Shown one piece after another: positions 1 to 12,400 of a stretch of 64,000 bases of DNA. The stretch's first letter is position 1; each line of letters starts with the position of its first letter. Where the stretch lies: assembly GCA_035236585.1 (NCBI GenBank), contig CP141139.1:36775217-36839216 (forward strand). Reading direction: 5' to 3'. Both the position numbers and the translations under genes were made by a program. The notes under the pieces were generated by a model. The model was not told the DNA's origin, ran no database searches, and saw nothing but the letters and a program-made list of their open reading frames with translations. The DNA comes from Warburgia ugandensis. Taxonomy: Eukaryota > Streptophyta > Magnoliopsida > Canellales > Canellaceae.

Positions 1-177
1 TTGGCACAAATGCTTGAGTTATTGCCATGTGACTTGGAGGTCATGGGCATGGAAACAGCATCTCACAAAAATGCAAGGTAATGCAGCATACTATAGACCC
101 TTTGTGGTCTCCCCCCTTCCTTGGACCCTGCATACACAAAAGCTTCGTACGCTCGAGCTGCCCTTTTAGGTAATTAA
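1..177 (+). mobile_element. Au SINE, cut by the left window edge
   Basis: The sequence follows the Au SINE family of angiosperms: a TTGGC-CAA head, GCCATGTGACTTGGAGGTCA around the Pol III promoter, the GGAAACAGC block, ACTATAGACCCTTTGTGGTC, and a 3' end CTGCCCTTTT. It aligns end to end with the copies at 19074 and 58531. The B box is degraded (GGTCATGGGCATGG). The left flank is missing, so no target duplication can be read. Confidence 0.75.
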
Positions 178-187
178 CGAAAACAAG

Positions 188-2197
188 CTTTAAAAAAAAT
201 CTCTCCATTCAGCCCTATTAATATCAATCTTGTTCTGCATAAGGATTTGTCAAATTATCACCATCTCCAATACCAGTCTCCCTCAGATACCATTAACTCC
301 AATCCATATTTACTTCCTCATTACCTCACCACTTAGTTCTAGAATATATTGCCAATCAAAATCATCCATGAAGGAACAAATATCATCAGGTGTAATCATT
401 CTTGCATAACATCTATGTGGTCAAGGGCTATTGGGTCCATCACAGATAAGGCATCCATCTTCATATCCCTATCGTGGCCAAGGCTTATAGGGTGTCGAGG
501 TAAGACATTCCTCTTCATACCCCTACTGTAATGTAATATTTGTTATTAGTAATCTTACAAGTAAATATTATTAAAGTAAATTACATAAACCATTAAAAGA
601 AAGACATACCTCTCTCAAAACTTTAAGTCGTAACTAACAAATATGAAGTCATTTAGCCTTGTATGCTCTATCTTATTAGTACTAGTAGAGTGGATGTGCT
701 TAAATGTACTCCTATTTCTTTCACGCCCTCCTAACTGCATGCTTGAGTTAGAATCCTAATTGCAAAAATTTAAGTCGAAAACTTCTCCAAATGAAGTACA
801 CCATGTAACTTCTCCTGCAACAATGAGATTTGCTACGATTTTCTCCTATAATTCAGAGCCTTTTTACCCATGGAAGGGCTCAGTGACAGATGTTTGTATC
901 AGATGAGTGAAAAAGTATAACATATGGCAAAACCCAACAGAGGTCATCATCAAGGGAGTAGTGTATATTGTGATGGATAATGCATTTTAGTTGATTCTCG
1001 TACTAGTATCAGTATTGGTGAACCACTGGTGAGAGTAATTTGATCAGTAAACAATAAAGAGAAGCATGCTACTGCTTGCTTGTACGAAACCATGGATGAA
1101 GCCAAACAAGCAATATGAGAAAGAATAAGGAACAAAAAGTATAATTATTTTCCAATACAGAGAGTGATTAATGTGCAATGAGGAGCTCAACCGCATAGTC
1201 CCTTATACGTTGTGGGTAGCTTGCTTAACCCAAACTCATGCTTTGAGCCTACTTCTTCCAAGCAAGCTTAGACTTTGACAATTTTAATAAAAGTGTCAGA
1301 TATATATTAGTTAAAGATCCTCACACACAAGATCAAATTTATGTACAAATGATGGCATACCACAAGGCAAGTGGGACTTTTGATACATCGATGATTACTC
1401 ATAATCGTAAAAGGACTACTACAGGTATATAATTTAGATTGTTAATTATATCATTTCATCTTTGTGTGTTTTAGTATTGTTATCACTAATATAATTTCAG
1501 TTACATGGAGGATTTCATTTAAAGGAAAATTTTCTGACTTTGCAAAATTTGTAATTAAAATTCTAAGTCAAATATCTAGTGCAGGAAGATCTGAAAGAAA
1601 TTGAAGTACGTTTGAGCACATGCATTCTGCTAAGACCAAAAAAGCCAGAGTATGCAACCTAAATTACTTGGTATTTGTGCATTGCATCTTGAAGTTTTTA
1701 GAGAGGTATGCATTTCTTTTAATGGTTTAAACAATTTCCTTTAACAATATTTGCTTGTAAGATTGCTAATGACAATTATTGCATTGCAATGGGAATATGA
1801 AGAGGAACACCTCAACTTCGACTGACCCAATAAGCCTTGAACACATTAGGGATAAAAAGATGGACGTCTCACTTTTGAAGGACCCAATAATTCACTGCCA
1901 CATTGATGTGATGCAAGAATGGATTTGATGATATTCATTCCCCATGGATGACTTTGGAAAGAGAACTGTCAGAGAACAAAATGGTGAGGTTGAGGAAGAA
2001 GTAAATATGGGTGATCTTCATAGAGAGATTGGAGTAGGAGGAAGTGGAAAACTGAGAGAGAGAGAGGTGTTGGAGATGGAGTTGGGGATGGTGATGGAGA
2101 CATTAGTTGATGGGGATAAATGAGCAAATTCAAAAGCAGAACAAGATTAATATTAATGTGATTGAGTGGAGAAAGTTATTTGAAAGCTCTAGCTAAC
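188..2197. repeat. Long inverted repeat, two arms of 0.6-0.7 kb
   Basis: The arm at 188-812 reappears reverse-complemented at 1502-2197. Anchors are 395-570 against 1735-1920 (sharing TATTGGGTCC, TCCTCTTCATA and AATCTTACAAG), 585-630 against about 1680-1725 (AACCATTAAAAGAAA, ACATACCTCTCT), and the outer ends near 190-260 against 2120-2195 (TCTTGTTCTGC). By eye identity is roughly 75%. The spacer (813-1501) is not repeated. It could be a foldback or long-TIR DNA transposon such as a MULE, or two inverted copies of an unknown repeat. No transposase was recognised. Confidence 0.6.
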
Positions 2198-5029
2198 TAC
2201 TTGTAGGTTGCTTAATGAATATATGGCAATGGATATGTTTTTTAAGTGCAAATTTATTACGAGTCCATGATATTGGAATATGCTTTTTGGATCTAATGTT
2301 TCATGAGTTTATGACATTATATTTCCTTTTTGAGTACTAATAGTTTGTTAGTCTATGATATTGGATTGTCAGGAATTTCATGTTTGTTTAAATGCTTTAA
2401 TTGCTAAAATAGCATATATTTGTTAATTTAGTTGTTTTGGTGTATCTCTATGCATGTTTATCTTTAGATTTTTAAAAAAGAATTGCTCAGATTTTTTCAG
2501 AAAGATTATAAAAAATTTACACTTTTTCAAAATGAAATTGGGGGACATTCCATTCCAGTAAGCAAAACGAAATGGCCCTTGGAACAGAATTGACAATGAT
2601 GATCAATACGAGGGGCCTTTTTCTGCAAACCACTAGACTAGACTAGAAAGCCATTGGCAAAAGGTTACTCTTAAGCATAAATGGATTTTAACTGCTATGG
2701 GCCTAACTGCAACAAAAGCAGTGTCTCATGCCACAAAAGCATACAAGCCTGCTACCAGCCGAGCATCCTTAGAGATCCCAAACAAAGTGTGCTAGGCAGG
2801 CATGAGAGGATCATCAACAATATAGATATGTATTTTTTATTCTCATGTGTAATGCCTTGGAAAAAGAAAGAAATGAAACAATTGCCCAGGCATGAGATAT
2901 CACAATGTAAGTTGTCAAGAAAGCATGTAAATTGTCAATAAAACAAACCAAGACATTGCCCACATCACCAGAAGGGAGTCCCGCTTCAATTATATCATTG
3001 GAAGGACTACTAAGATTAAAATATCATTGGAAAAAATACTAGGATTGCACTGGTAATATCCATCGAAAATGGTCTCTACTTTTTCAGCAAGCTAGAAAGT
3101 AACATGAGGTGATAGGTATTTTATTTCATGGATTCCATAAAGTATTTTTAAAGAAACAAAAAGTTGGATGATGAATTCCAGAAGGGCAAACCCTTATCAA
3201 ATTTTGGGTCCATATACTTACCTTCTAAAACAAAACAAAATAAAGCATGAAATTTGGCAAATCATAATCAAGATCCTACTGACTCCTGATTGCTGCCAAT
3301 GACTCCTGGTGGTGCCATTAGCGAAAGGAAGCCATTTTGCAGTTAAGCCACAACTAGTCCTCCTTGCAGTACCCCCTTATCTCTTTCTCCTTCATCCACA
3401 GTTCCCCTTATGGCCAATTTAGTCTTTAACCCAGGGACTCCCAGGCCACTTTGCCTAACACGACAAAAGTGATGTTCAGAAAGGTTGCATCAATGGATGA
3501 AATCCCTACCAGTGTCTTGAAGTGCTTATGGAAATCTGCCCCTCCACCTCTTTTTAATTGGTTGTGTTGTGTTTTTTACTATGCTTCTGCAGCCCTGGCA
3601 AATCCTGTGCTTCCATTGTAAAAAAAACATTAACAACCATTTGAAAGAAAAAAAAGGATAAGGTTTGGGCCCTTGATTAAGTAGTACCTAAGACTCAAAG
3701 TTAAATGAGATCTACCACTGGTTGTCTGATACCTCCTATGTAGGTTTTGACATTATTTACTATCCCTTCTCTCATAACCAGGGACATCAAAGAATGTTAA
3801 TTTGTCCATTGCATTAATGCCTTGGCCTTATGCTCACTTGGAGAACTGACTTTCTTCTTGAATCTTGACCTGATTAATTTGAATCTGCTCCCCATTATCA
3901 ATGCCATATGCCACAAGTATGGTCTGCTGGCCATTGGGAGCTTATTCACAGTCCTGCCCAGTATTCTTCCAGCTGGATATTAAGTGGTTGTCCTGCTTTT
4001 TTGGAACAGCAGCTTCTAAATCACCTATCCTTTCCGTCCCATCTATGCTCTAGTTCTTGGTGGTCATGTCTTGGGCACTTTTTCAAACACTAGCAACCTG
4101 AATCTGGTAGGTGAAGAGCAATTGATTTCATGGCATCTAACATGGTTCACAAGAACAGTTTGTTATGGTTCAAGTATCGTAAATGGGTACATGGAAGATG
4201 CTCGTACTTGGCACGCTTACTACTATGAATCATCTAGAAGATGTGTATGATAGCTTGATATCCACTTCAACTTTGAGCCATGCATGTTTTCAGCTGACCC
4301 TCCTCCTTTGGCATCATGCTCAAGGGATACAGATTAGAGGAGAGTCATTCTTCATTTCATGTGCTGTTGCAGTTTCCTTTTTGTTTGTCCATGTCTCATA
4401 TGTTAGATGGGCTCGATTCCCCATGTCTGTGACCAACTCTGAATGCACATTTTTTCTTGAATGAATGTTTTCCTTGTGACAATCCCCTCCTTTGTAATTA
4501 CATTATTGCTTCCACTTTTCTAACATCTTCAGTCGGGGCTGTACTTTATTGAGAAACTCAACCATAGAAATCACATATAGGAAGCACTCTTGTCTACTAG
4601 TCATTTAAGAACTTGTCCAAAAAACTCAGGTAGACGTGCATTTTCAGTGATCAACAAGTGACATTTTGATTTTCTTGCAAGTCACGTTTACAATTGATTC
4701 ATTAGGAGAACTGATTTAACTCGGGCATGTTAGTGATTGATTTAAATTTCATAGAAGGCATAAAGAGTATAATGTTGTGAAATCTCGACAGAATGACATT
4801 GATTCTCCCCTCAAGGTCATATTTGCCAAAAGAACCAAACAAGGGAACATGATAGATAGCTTCAAAAAAACCAAGAAAGGACTAACAAAAATTATGCAAG
4901 CAAGTCAACAGCACAATGGAATTAATAACACAAATGTAATTAATCTGACAAGATAGAAATCATCAAACATATATAGGCATTTCTAACCGTTATCATTAGA
5001 AAAGACGAACAATGTGGAATAAGGTGTAC
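2198..5029. other. No supported gene; probable last visible intron of the DUF3754 gene
   Basis: This stretch lies beyond exon 11 in the gene's direction. On the plus strand, 3842-4200 has an open-looking stretch (for example YGLLAIGSLFTVLPSILPAG) broken by stops, which may be an old retro-copy, but I do not recognise it. Nothing else is supported. Confidence 0.3.
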
Positions 5030-5083
5030 CTCACATGCATCTGCTTGGAGTAGGAGGGCATAGGCCAGGATTGCTTCCTTGTA
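5030..5083 (-). CDS. DUF3754 gene exon 11, last exon seen
   Basis: A 54-nt exon after a 106-bp intron (acceptor GGAATACAG), encoding [18 protein letters not shown], with donor GAG|GTACAC in phase 0. The open frame stops shortly inside the following intron. I searched 1-5029 on the minus strand for a continuing C-terminal exon and recognised none, so the gene is 3'-partial here. Confidence 0.8.
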
Positions 5084-8000
5084 CTGTATTCCACAATTAT
5101 ATTGAAAGAAAAGAAAACAAATAAAAACCAACTTGAAAATTATGATAGATTGAATATGAAGCAAAAAACAACTAGTAGAGCTTGCTCACTTGTTGCTGTT
5201 CAGAAGCGTCCAAAAGAAAGTGGACTGAGCCAAAGCCACTTGCTAAAGTTTTTTCGTAGAGAGTCTTGTTTACCAAAAGCTGCAAGGATAAATGCTAATT
5301 GGCATGTTGCAAACTGACGTCTACAATAAATGTGATGGACAGTAATCTACATCACTATGTCCATGTTCAAGAAATGGAGCAATAATTATTTGAGAGGAAT
5401 TAAGCTAAGGCCATTTTGGATATTCTAGCAATGATGCTTCGATTTTTATAAGTACTAAATTACTAGCTGCTTTTGGATGCCACAAATACAATATGTTACT
5501 GCAATAACTGGCAGCCGTTTAAATATCATTGCAATATGGAGCACCTCAAATGTCATAGGCTTTATAAAAGAGAGAACTTCTACTTTAAAATGTTTCATAA
5601 ACATGGAGTAAAATAAGAACAAAGGTCCTTCAATTAGTTTATCTTTTCCTTCTCTCATTCTTTCTGCTACTCTAGGTTAGTTTGTAAAATGTCATTGTAC
5701 TTGTAAGATTGGCTAAATTATAAAACTTTTTTCAAAATTATTTAGATTTACAAACTAGCGCATGAGTTCATCAAAATGCAGATTTTTCTACAACTCAAAA
5801 TTATGATCATAGAATGATTACCTCTCTGAAGCATCTTGCATGTCAAGATCCTAAGTGCCAATTACTTGGGGATTCGACTTGTGTCCATCACCATGCATGA
5901 CTTTCCACAATATCTTAATGCTCTAATCCTCGTTTAGTAGAGAAGTAATTAGAGAAGTTTAGTTGCATAGCAACAACTTCTGCCTTCAAGATAGGAGCTA
6001 TGACAGCAAGCAATAAAGAACAAAGATTTTGTTATCTGCCTACAAATTTTGATTTATTGGGAAGGCCTTAGAGATCAGATGTACAAGAAAGATACATTTA
6101 TAGTACTTGCAATACTTTATCAAGCAATATTGACCTGGCAAACCCATGGCAGCCGCTCCCAAGCCCAGATAAAGGAGGAGGGTTTTGTATCAGGTGCTAG
6201 CTGGTAAGGAGAACCCATGGCAAACCCCATGCATTAATCAATTTATGACATTCCTTCAAGATAGGGCATTTCCCGTAAGTGACGCACTGCATCGGATCTT
6301 GGATGCAGTGGAAAATGGTAAGGGCTGTTAGGGTGTTCCCCTAAAAGTGATGCGTTTGCATTGGACCCCGGGTGCAGTGGAAAATAGGCAAAGGTTGCTA
6401 GAGAATTTCCTTTGACACGACACACTGCATCAGAACGTAGGTGCAATAGAAAGTATGCATGGATTCCCACACTGTTCGAGAAGTGCATGGGTAAATAAGC
6501 TACATCAAGATAATAAGATTTGTATTGCTACATAGAATATAGGCACATTGACATGTAAATGTCTAGAGTTATGAATACAAAGAAACATAAAAGCTAAGAA
6601 ACCAAGTAGAAAGGGGCTAAAACTAGATAAATTGATGGGTATAAGCTCTGGTACGTAGGAAAGGACGATAATAGAAATGGCCCAAGGATAGTAGTACATA
6701 AAGAATTAAAAGATAAAGCTGTAGACAGAACCAGTGATAGAATTATACTAATAAAACTTGTTCTAGGTGAGAAGATCATACATGTCATTAGTGCATTCGC
6801 ACCACAAGTAGGCTCAGAAGATAGAATCAAGAGACAGTTTTGAGAAGATATGGAGAGAGTCATTCAAGACATTCTCAACATAGAGGGGATATTCATATGA
6901 GCAGATTTTGTGGTCATTTAGGAAAAGAAAATGAAGGATATGATAGGGTATATGGGGGTATGGTATTGGAAAACGGAATGAGATGGGGAAGCCATACTCG
7001 ATTTTGCCTTAGCATATAGTGAACACATACTTTAAGAAGAGGCCCTTGTGGTCTGCCCCTTCCTCGGACCCCGCATAGGCAGGAGCTTTGTGCATCGGGG
7101 CTGCCCCTTTTTTATACTTTAAGAAGAGGGATGAATACTTACTAATTTTTAAAAGTGGACCATATAAAAGCCGAATAGACTTTTTCTTACTTAGAAATGC
7201 TAAAAGATCAATGTGTAAGGATTGCAAGATGATACCCATTGAGAGTCTGACCTCATAACATAGATTAATGGTTATGGATATTTATATTAAAGTATGAAAG
7301 AAAGGAAATGAACTTAATAGGTATCCAAAAACTAAGTGGTAGAATTCAAAAGGATAGAAGATAGCACCATTTACAAACAAGTTGATAATAGAAGGAAAGT
7401 AAACACCATGTGGACTAATATGGCAATGTCCATTAAGAAAGTGGCAAAAGATGTCCTAGGAGTATCTAAAGGTAAAAGGCAACCAACAAAAGAAACTTGG
7501 TGGTAGAGTAAAAAGGTGCAAAAAGTTATTAAAGAGAAATGCGTGTATTTTAAAGCATGACAAAGGACTAAAAATAACAAAAACATCGAGCAATATAAGA
7601 CTGCTAAAAACATTACTAAGAGAGTAGTGAGGCTAAACTCAAGGCATATAATGATCTTTATAATAGATTAGGATCAAGATAAGATTCGAAAGATGTGTTT
7701 AAACTAGCAAAAGTAAGAGAAAAGAAGAGTAAGGACTTAGACCATATTAAGTGTATTAGAAGTAATGACTAAACGGTACTAGTCAAAGATGACGAGATCA
7801 AACAAAGACGGGAAAGTTACTTTCAAAAATTACTAAATGACAATTACCCTAAGAATATAGGGATTTGAAATACCCATAAACCCAAATAGCGTTGGACATT
7901 ACAGATATAACCATAGGATTAGAATACCTGAAGTGAACGAGGCCTTGAAAAAGATGAAACTAGGAAAGGCTCTGGGGCCTAATGGTACACCAATAGAGGT

Positions 8001-9357
8001 TTGAAAGTATATGGGAGATATTGGGATAGTTTAGTTGACAAAATTGTTTAACAAGTCTCTTTTGTACCAATTTAAAAGAATAAAGGAGACATACAGAGCT
8101 GCACTTATTATCAGTAGATCAAACTTATGAGCCATAGCATGTAACTTTTTGAAAAAGTGATGGAAAAGAGGCTACGACATGAGACAAGTGTATCGAAAAA
8201 CTAGTTTGGTTTCATGCCTAAGAGGACTACCATGGAAGCTATTTTTCTACTTGGACAATTGATAGAGAAATATATGAAGATGAGGAAGAATCTCCACATG
8301 GTCTTTATTGACTTAAAAAAAGCTTATGATAGGGTCTCCAGAGAGTTAATATGGTGGGCGTTGGGTGAAAAAGGGTTTTCACAGGGTAATATAGACATAA
8401 TTAAAGATATGTAAGAGGGAGCTATAACAAACGCGAGGAACACTAGCAGAGAGACTGGTGATTTTCCTATCACTATAGGATTGCACCAAAGATCAACATT
8501 GAGCCCGCACCATTTCACGTTGGTTATGGATGAGTTAACAAAACATCTCCAAGAGGAGATTCCATGGTGCATGTTATTTGTAGATGATATAGTTTTAATT
8601 GATAAGACATGAGAGGGTGTAAATACAAAGCTAGAGTTATGGAGAGATGAGTTACAATATAAAGGATTTAAAATTAGTTAAACTAAGACAGAGTATATGG
8701 AATGCAATTTTTGCAAGGAGAGGGGTGAGAGTGGAGCACCAGTAAAGATTGATAACAAAGAAGTCTCCCCAAAAGAACACTTCTGATACTTAGGATCGAT
8801 TATTCATGAGAGTGGAGAGATTGAGAGGGAAATTACACATAGAATCCAAGTGGGTTGGAACAAATGGAAATGTGCCTTTGGAGTTTTGGGCGATCGAAGG
8901 GTGCCACTCAAACTGAAAGGAAAGTTCTATAGGATAGCTATAAGGCCGGGGATGCTTTATGTATCAGAGTGTTGGGCAGTTAAGGAACAACATCTACATA
9001 AGATGAGTGTCACCGAAATGCGGATGTTGAAATGGATGAGTGCAAGACAAGAAAGGATAGAATTATAAATGAAAACATTAGAGGAAACTTAGGAGCACCA
9101 ATAAGTAACAAGACGAAGGAGATTAGACTTAAATGGTTTGGATATGTCCAACATAGACCAAAAAGAATACCGGTTAGAAGGAGTGAGGCGATCCAAGTTG
9201 AAGGTTCTAAAAGGGCAAGGGGAAGGCCTAAAAGAATATAGATAGAAGTGGTGAGAAAAGATTTAAAATCTTTGGGACTAAATGAAGCCATGACACTTAA
9301 TAGAGGGGAATGAAGGAACAAGATTCATGTGATCGACCCCTAATCTGGATAAGGTCT

Positions 9358-9407
<50 letters not shown>

Positions 9408-12400
9408 GACATAATCAAATGTGCTACCAGCCAAAGTTGAGATAGTGAAAAACAGAAAGCCTTAGTTTCTAAAATTGTGATTATCCTAGTTTGTTCTTAC
9501 AGATCTCATTTTATGAGTTTTAAGTTTTATGCTATGAAAATCCCTCAAAGTAATTTGGAGTGAATGACTTAATATAGACTTCTAACGGTTCTTCATCAAA
9601 ATTGGATTTAAGATATTGACAAATATGGAGGAACAAAAGTGTATAGCTCATTTAGGAAAAAGATTTCACATGTGGCAACCAAATGGCTTCTCTTTGTAGT
9701 GGCAACCAAAGCTTTGAACTTACTTGATAGCGATCCCATGTTTGTTTGTATCCCAATATTACTCGTGAAACATATATTATAAGTGCACTGATCGCTATCA
9801 CATCAACCAAATATGCCGAACTGCAAAAAAGAGACAACATGTAATCAGTATGTGTGTCAAGATAGGGAACAATTGATTTTATCTAACATACCTATTACAA
9901 AAAAGAAAAATCTGCTTCGGTAAAATAAGTTCAGATAGGACCAAAAATGTCTTCTAAACTAGATGTAGAAGATGTAAGAAAATGAGGGACTTAGCTGAAA
10001 TAATAAGGAGAAAGAAACAAAAAATTGTTTTGCTTTCCACATACAGAAAGCCCAGTGCATTGTTTTGTATCTGAAGTCTTTCTCGAGCACAACCCTTTAA
10101 CCTTAGAATGATGTCTGGATGGGTTGATATGCTGACAGAGACAAGTCATGAACAATTTTTGGCCTTGAAAGACATACAAAAAATAGAAAAAAGAAACAAG
10201 AAAAGGTAAAAGTTAGAAAAGTGGATCAGGAAAAGAAAATTATAAAAAGTGGCATGGGGTTCCATCACAGAAAGAATAGAGTTGTGGCAGTAACAAGTAA
10301 AATCAGTTCACTCCATTTACAAATAGTGCACAGTTACAACATACAAATACCAGAAAGATGTCAATTAAAGCCAATTAAGAAACTAATTGATGAAAGAAGT
10401 GGGACCATATTATCGCTAGAAACTGATAGTGTGTAACAGTACACACTAAAAGTTCAGAAACTAGCATCATAAGATCACAAAGCCAACAGCAAATTTCAGA
10501 GAAATACCAAAGTAACTATGAGAAAAATTACTGCAAGAGTACTAGTAAAAATATCATGAGAAGATGGATTAAAATAACACCTAGAAAATGTACAAAGAGC
10601 CTGAACCATTAAAACTCAGTGCATTAGATAGAAGAATATCTCTCAGTGTTATCAATCAAATCCATTAGGATACTCCTCAAGTTTTCTATGAAATGTTGTC
10701 ATCACTTCCTAGAAATAGAGCATGCAGGATAAATGTTTCGCAATTGATCAGTTACCAGTCGCATCTGATACAATACTATGGAAACATGGTAAATCCACAA
10801 GGGCTGTTATATGGCAGTTACCGACCAAGAGCAGGGTTTTACAGTAGCAGCTAAAAGTACAAGTGGGGCCCGTTCTTGATGATAATAGCATCATCTGGCA
10901 CAGTCTTGGAAAGCCATGCATCAAAGATACTCATTCATGCATCAAGAAGTCCAAACTCTCTAATCGCTCACAATTATTATAAGGCATTTTTTAACCTTCT
11001 AAATGGGCCAAACCTTAGAGAAATAAAGACTCGCGTGGCTTGGAGGAGATCATCTTGTAGAAGTTATATTTGTAACACACAGTCAAACGTGATAATGAAC
11101 TCATATTCCATCTATTACATTAACTAGGGTTTACATCATCATCATCATCAAGACCTTAGCCCGATTAGGGGTCGGCCACATGAATCTTACTCCTCCATTC
11201 CCCTCTATTAAGTATCATGGCTTCATTTAGTTCCAAAGTTTTTAAAATCTTTTCTCACAACTTCTATACACATTCTTTTGGGCTTTCCCCTTGCCCTTTT
11301 AGAACCATTGAATTGCATTGCCTCACTCTTAACTGGTACCATTTTCATCCGTTGGATATGTCCAAACCATCTCAATGTAATCTCCCTCATCTTGTTACCC
11401 ATTGGTGCTACTCTTAAGTTTCCTCTAATGTTTTCATTCCTAATTCTATCCTTTCTTGTCTTGGTACTTATCCATCTCAATATCCTCATTTTGGCTATGT
11501 TCATCCTATTTAAATGATGTTCCTTAACTACCCAACACTCTGATCCATAGAACATGGCCAGCCTCATAGCCATCTTATGGAATTTTCCTTCCAGTTTAAG
11601 TAGCACCCTCCAATCACACAAGACTCCAGAGGCACATCTCCATTTGTTCCAACCTGTTTGGATTCTTTGGATAACCTCCATCTCAATCTCTACGCTCAAT
11701 ACCAAAAGTGGTCTTTTAAGGGGACTTCTTAGTTATCAATCTTTACTGGTGCTTCATTCCCACTCCTCTCCTTGCTAAAATTGCATTTCATATACTCTTT
11801 CTTCATTCGGCTGATTTTAAATCCTTCAGATTCTAATGCTTGTCTCTATAGCTCTAGCCTTACGTTTACACCTTCCCTTGTCTCATCAATTAAAACCATA
11901 TCATATGCAAATAACATGTACCATGACATCTCCTTGTACAGATGTTTTGTTAATTCATCCACAACCAATGTGAAAAGGTACAAACTCAATGTTGATCCTT
12001 GGTGCAATCCTACAGTGATAGGAAAATCAATAGTTTCTTTGCTAATGGTCCTAACATTTGTTACCACTCCCTCATACATATCTTTAATTTATGTTTATTT
12101 ACTACCGTGAAACCCCTTTCTCACCCAACACAGTGATAGAAAAATCATCAATCTCTCTGCTAGTGGTCTTAATATTTCCTACCACTCCCTCGTACATATT
12201 TTTAATTATATCTATACGCCCCCGTGAAACCCCTTTCTCACCCAACACCCACCATATTAACTCTCTAGGGATCCTACCATAAGCTTTTTCTACGTCAATA
12301 AAGACCATGTGCAAGTCCTTCCTCCTCTCACTCATTTCTCTATTAATTGTCTAGGCAAGAAAATAGCTTCCATGGTAGACCTCCCAGGCATGAAACCAAG

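Larger units (their letters stand above)
6135..9404 (+). mobile_element. LINE A: RTE-like non-LTR retrotransposon, decayed, antisense to the gene
   Basis: Element of about 3.2 kb in the intron between exons 9 and 10. Order: 5' leader with tandem repeats (6262-6450), apurinic-endonuclease remnants (6500-7020, with [14 protein letters not shown]), linker, reverse transcriptase (about 7930-8830) and a C-terminal part with [20 protein letters not shown]. It ends in a (GAT)n tail as RTE-clade elements commonly do. The RT has FIDLKKAYD and FVDD where FADD is expected. Many stops and frameshifts show it is dead. A 6-bp repeat ATTGAC at 6129-6134 and 9405-9410 may be the target duplication. Confidence 0.85.

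Noticed and set aside
3842-4200. Open-looking plus-strand stretch including YGLLAIGSLFTVLPSILPAG
   Set aside because: Interrupted by stops and not matched to any family I know. It could be an old retro-copy, but there is too little support to call.
6243-6488. Minus-strand ORF over the LINE A leader with repeated LHPRSDAV motif
   Set aside because: The repetition comes from the leader tandem repeats read on the antisense strand.
9010-9321. 103-codon minus-strand ORF over the LINE A 3' part
   Set aside because: Shadow of the RT C-terminal frame. The sense strand carries the family-conserved residues.
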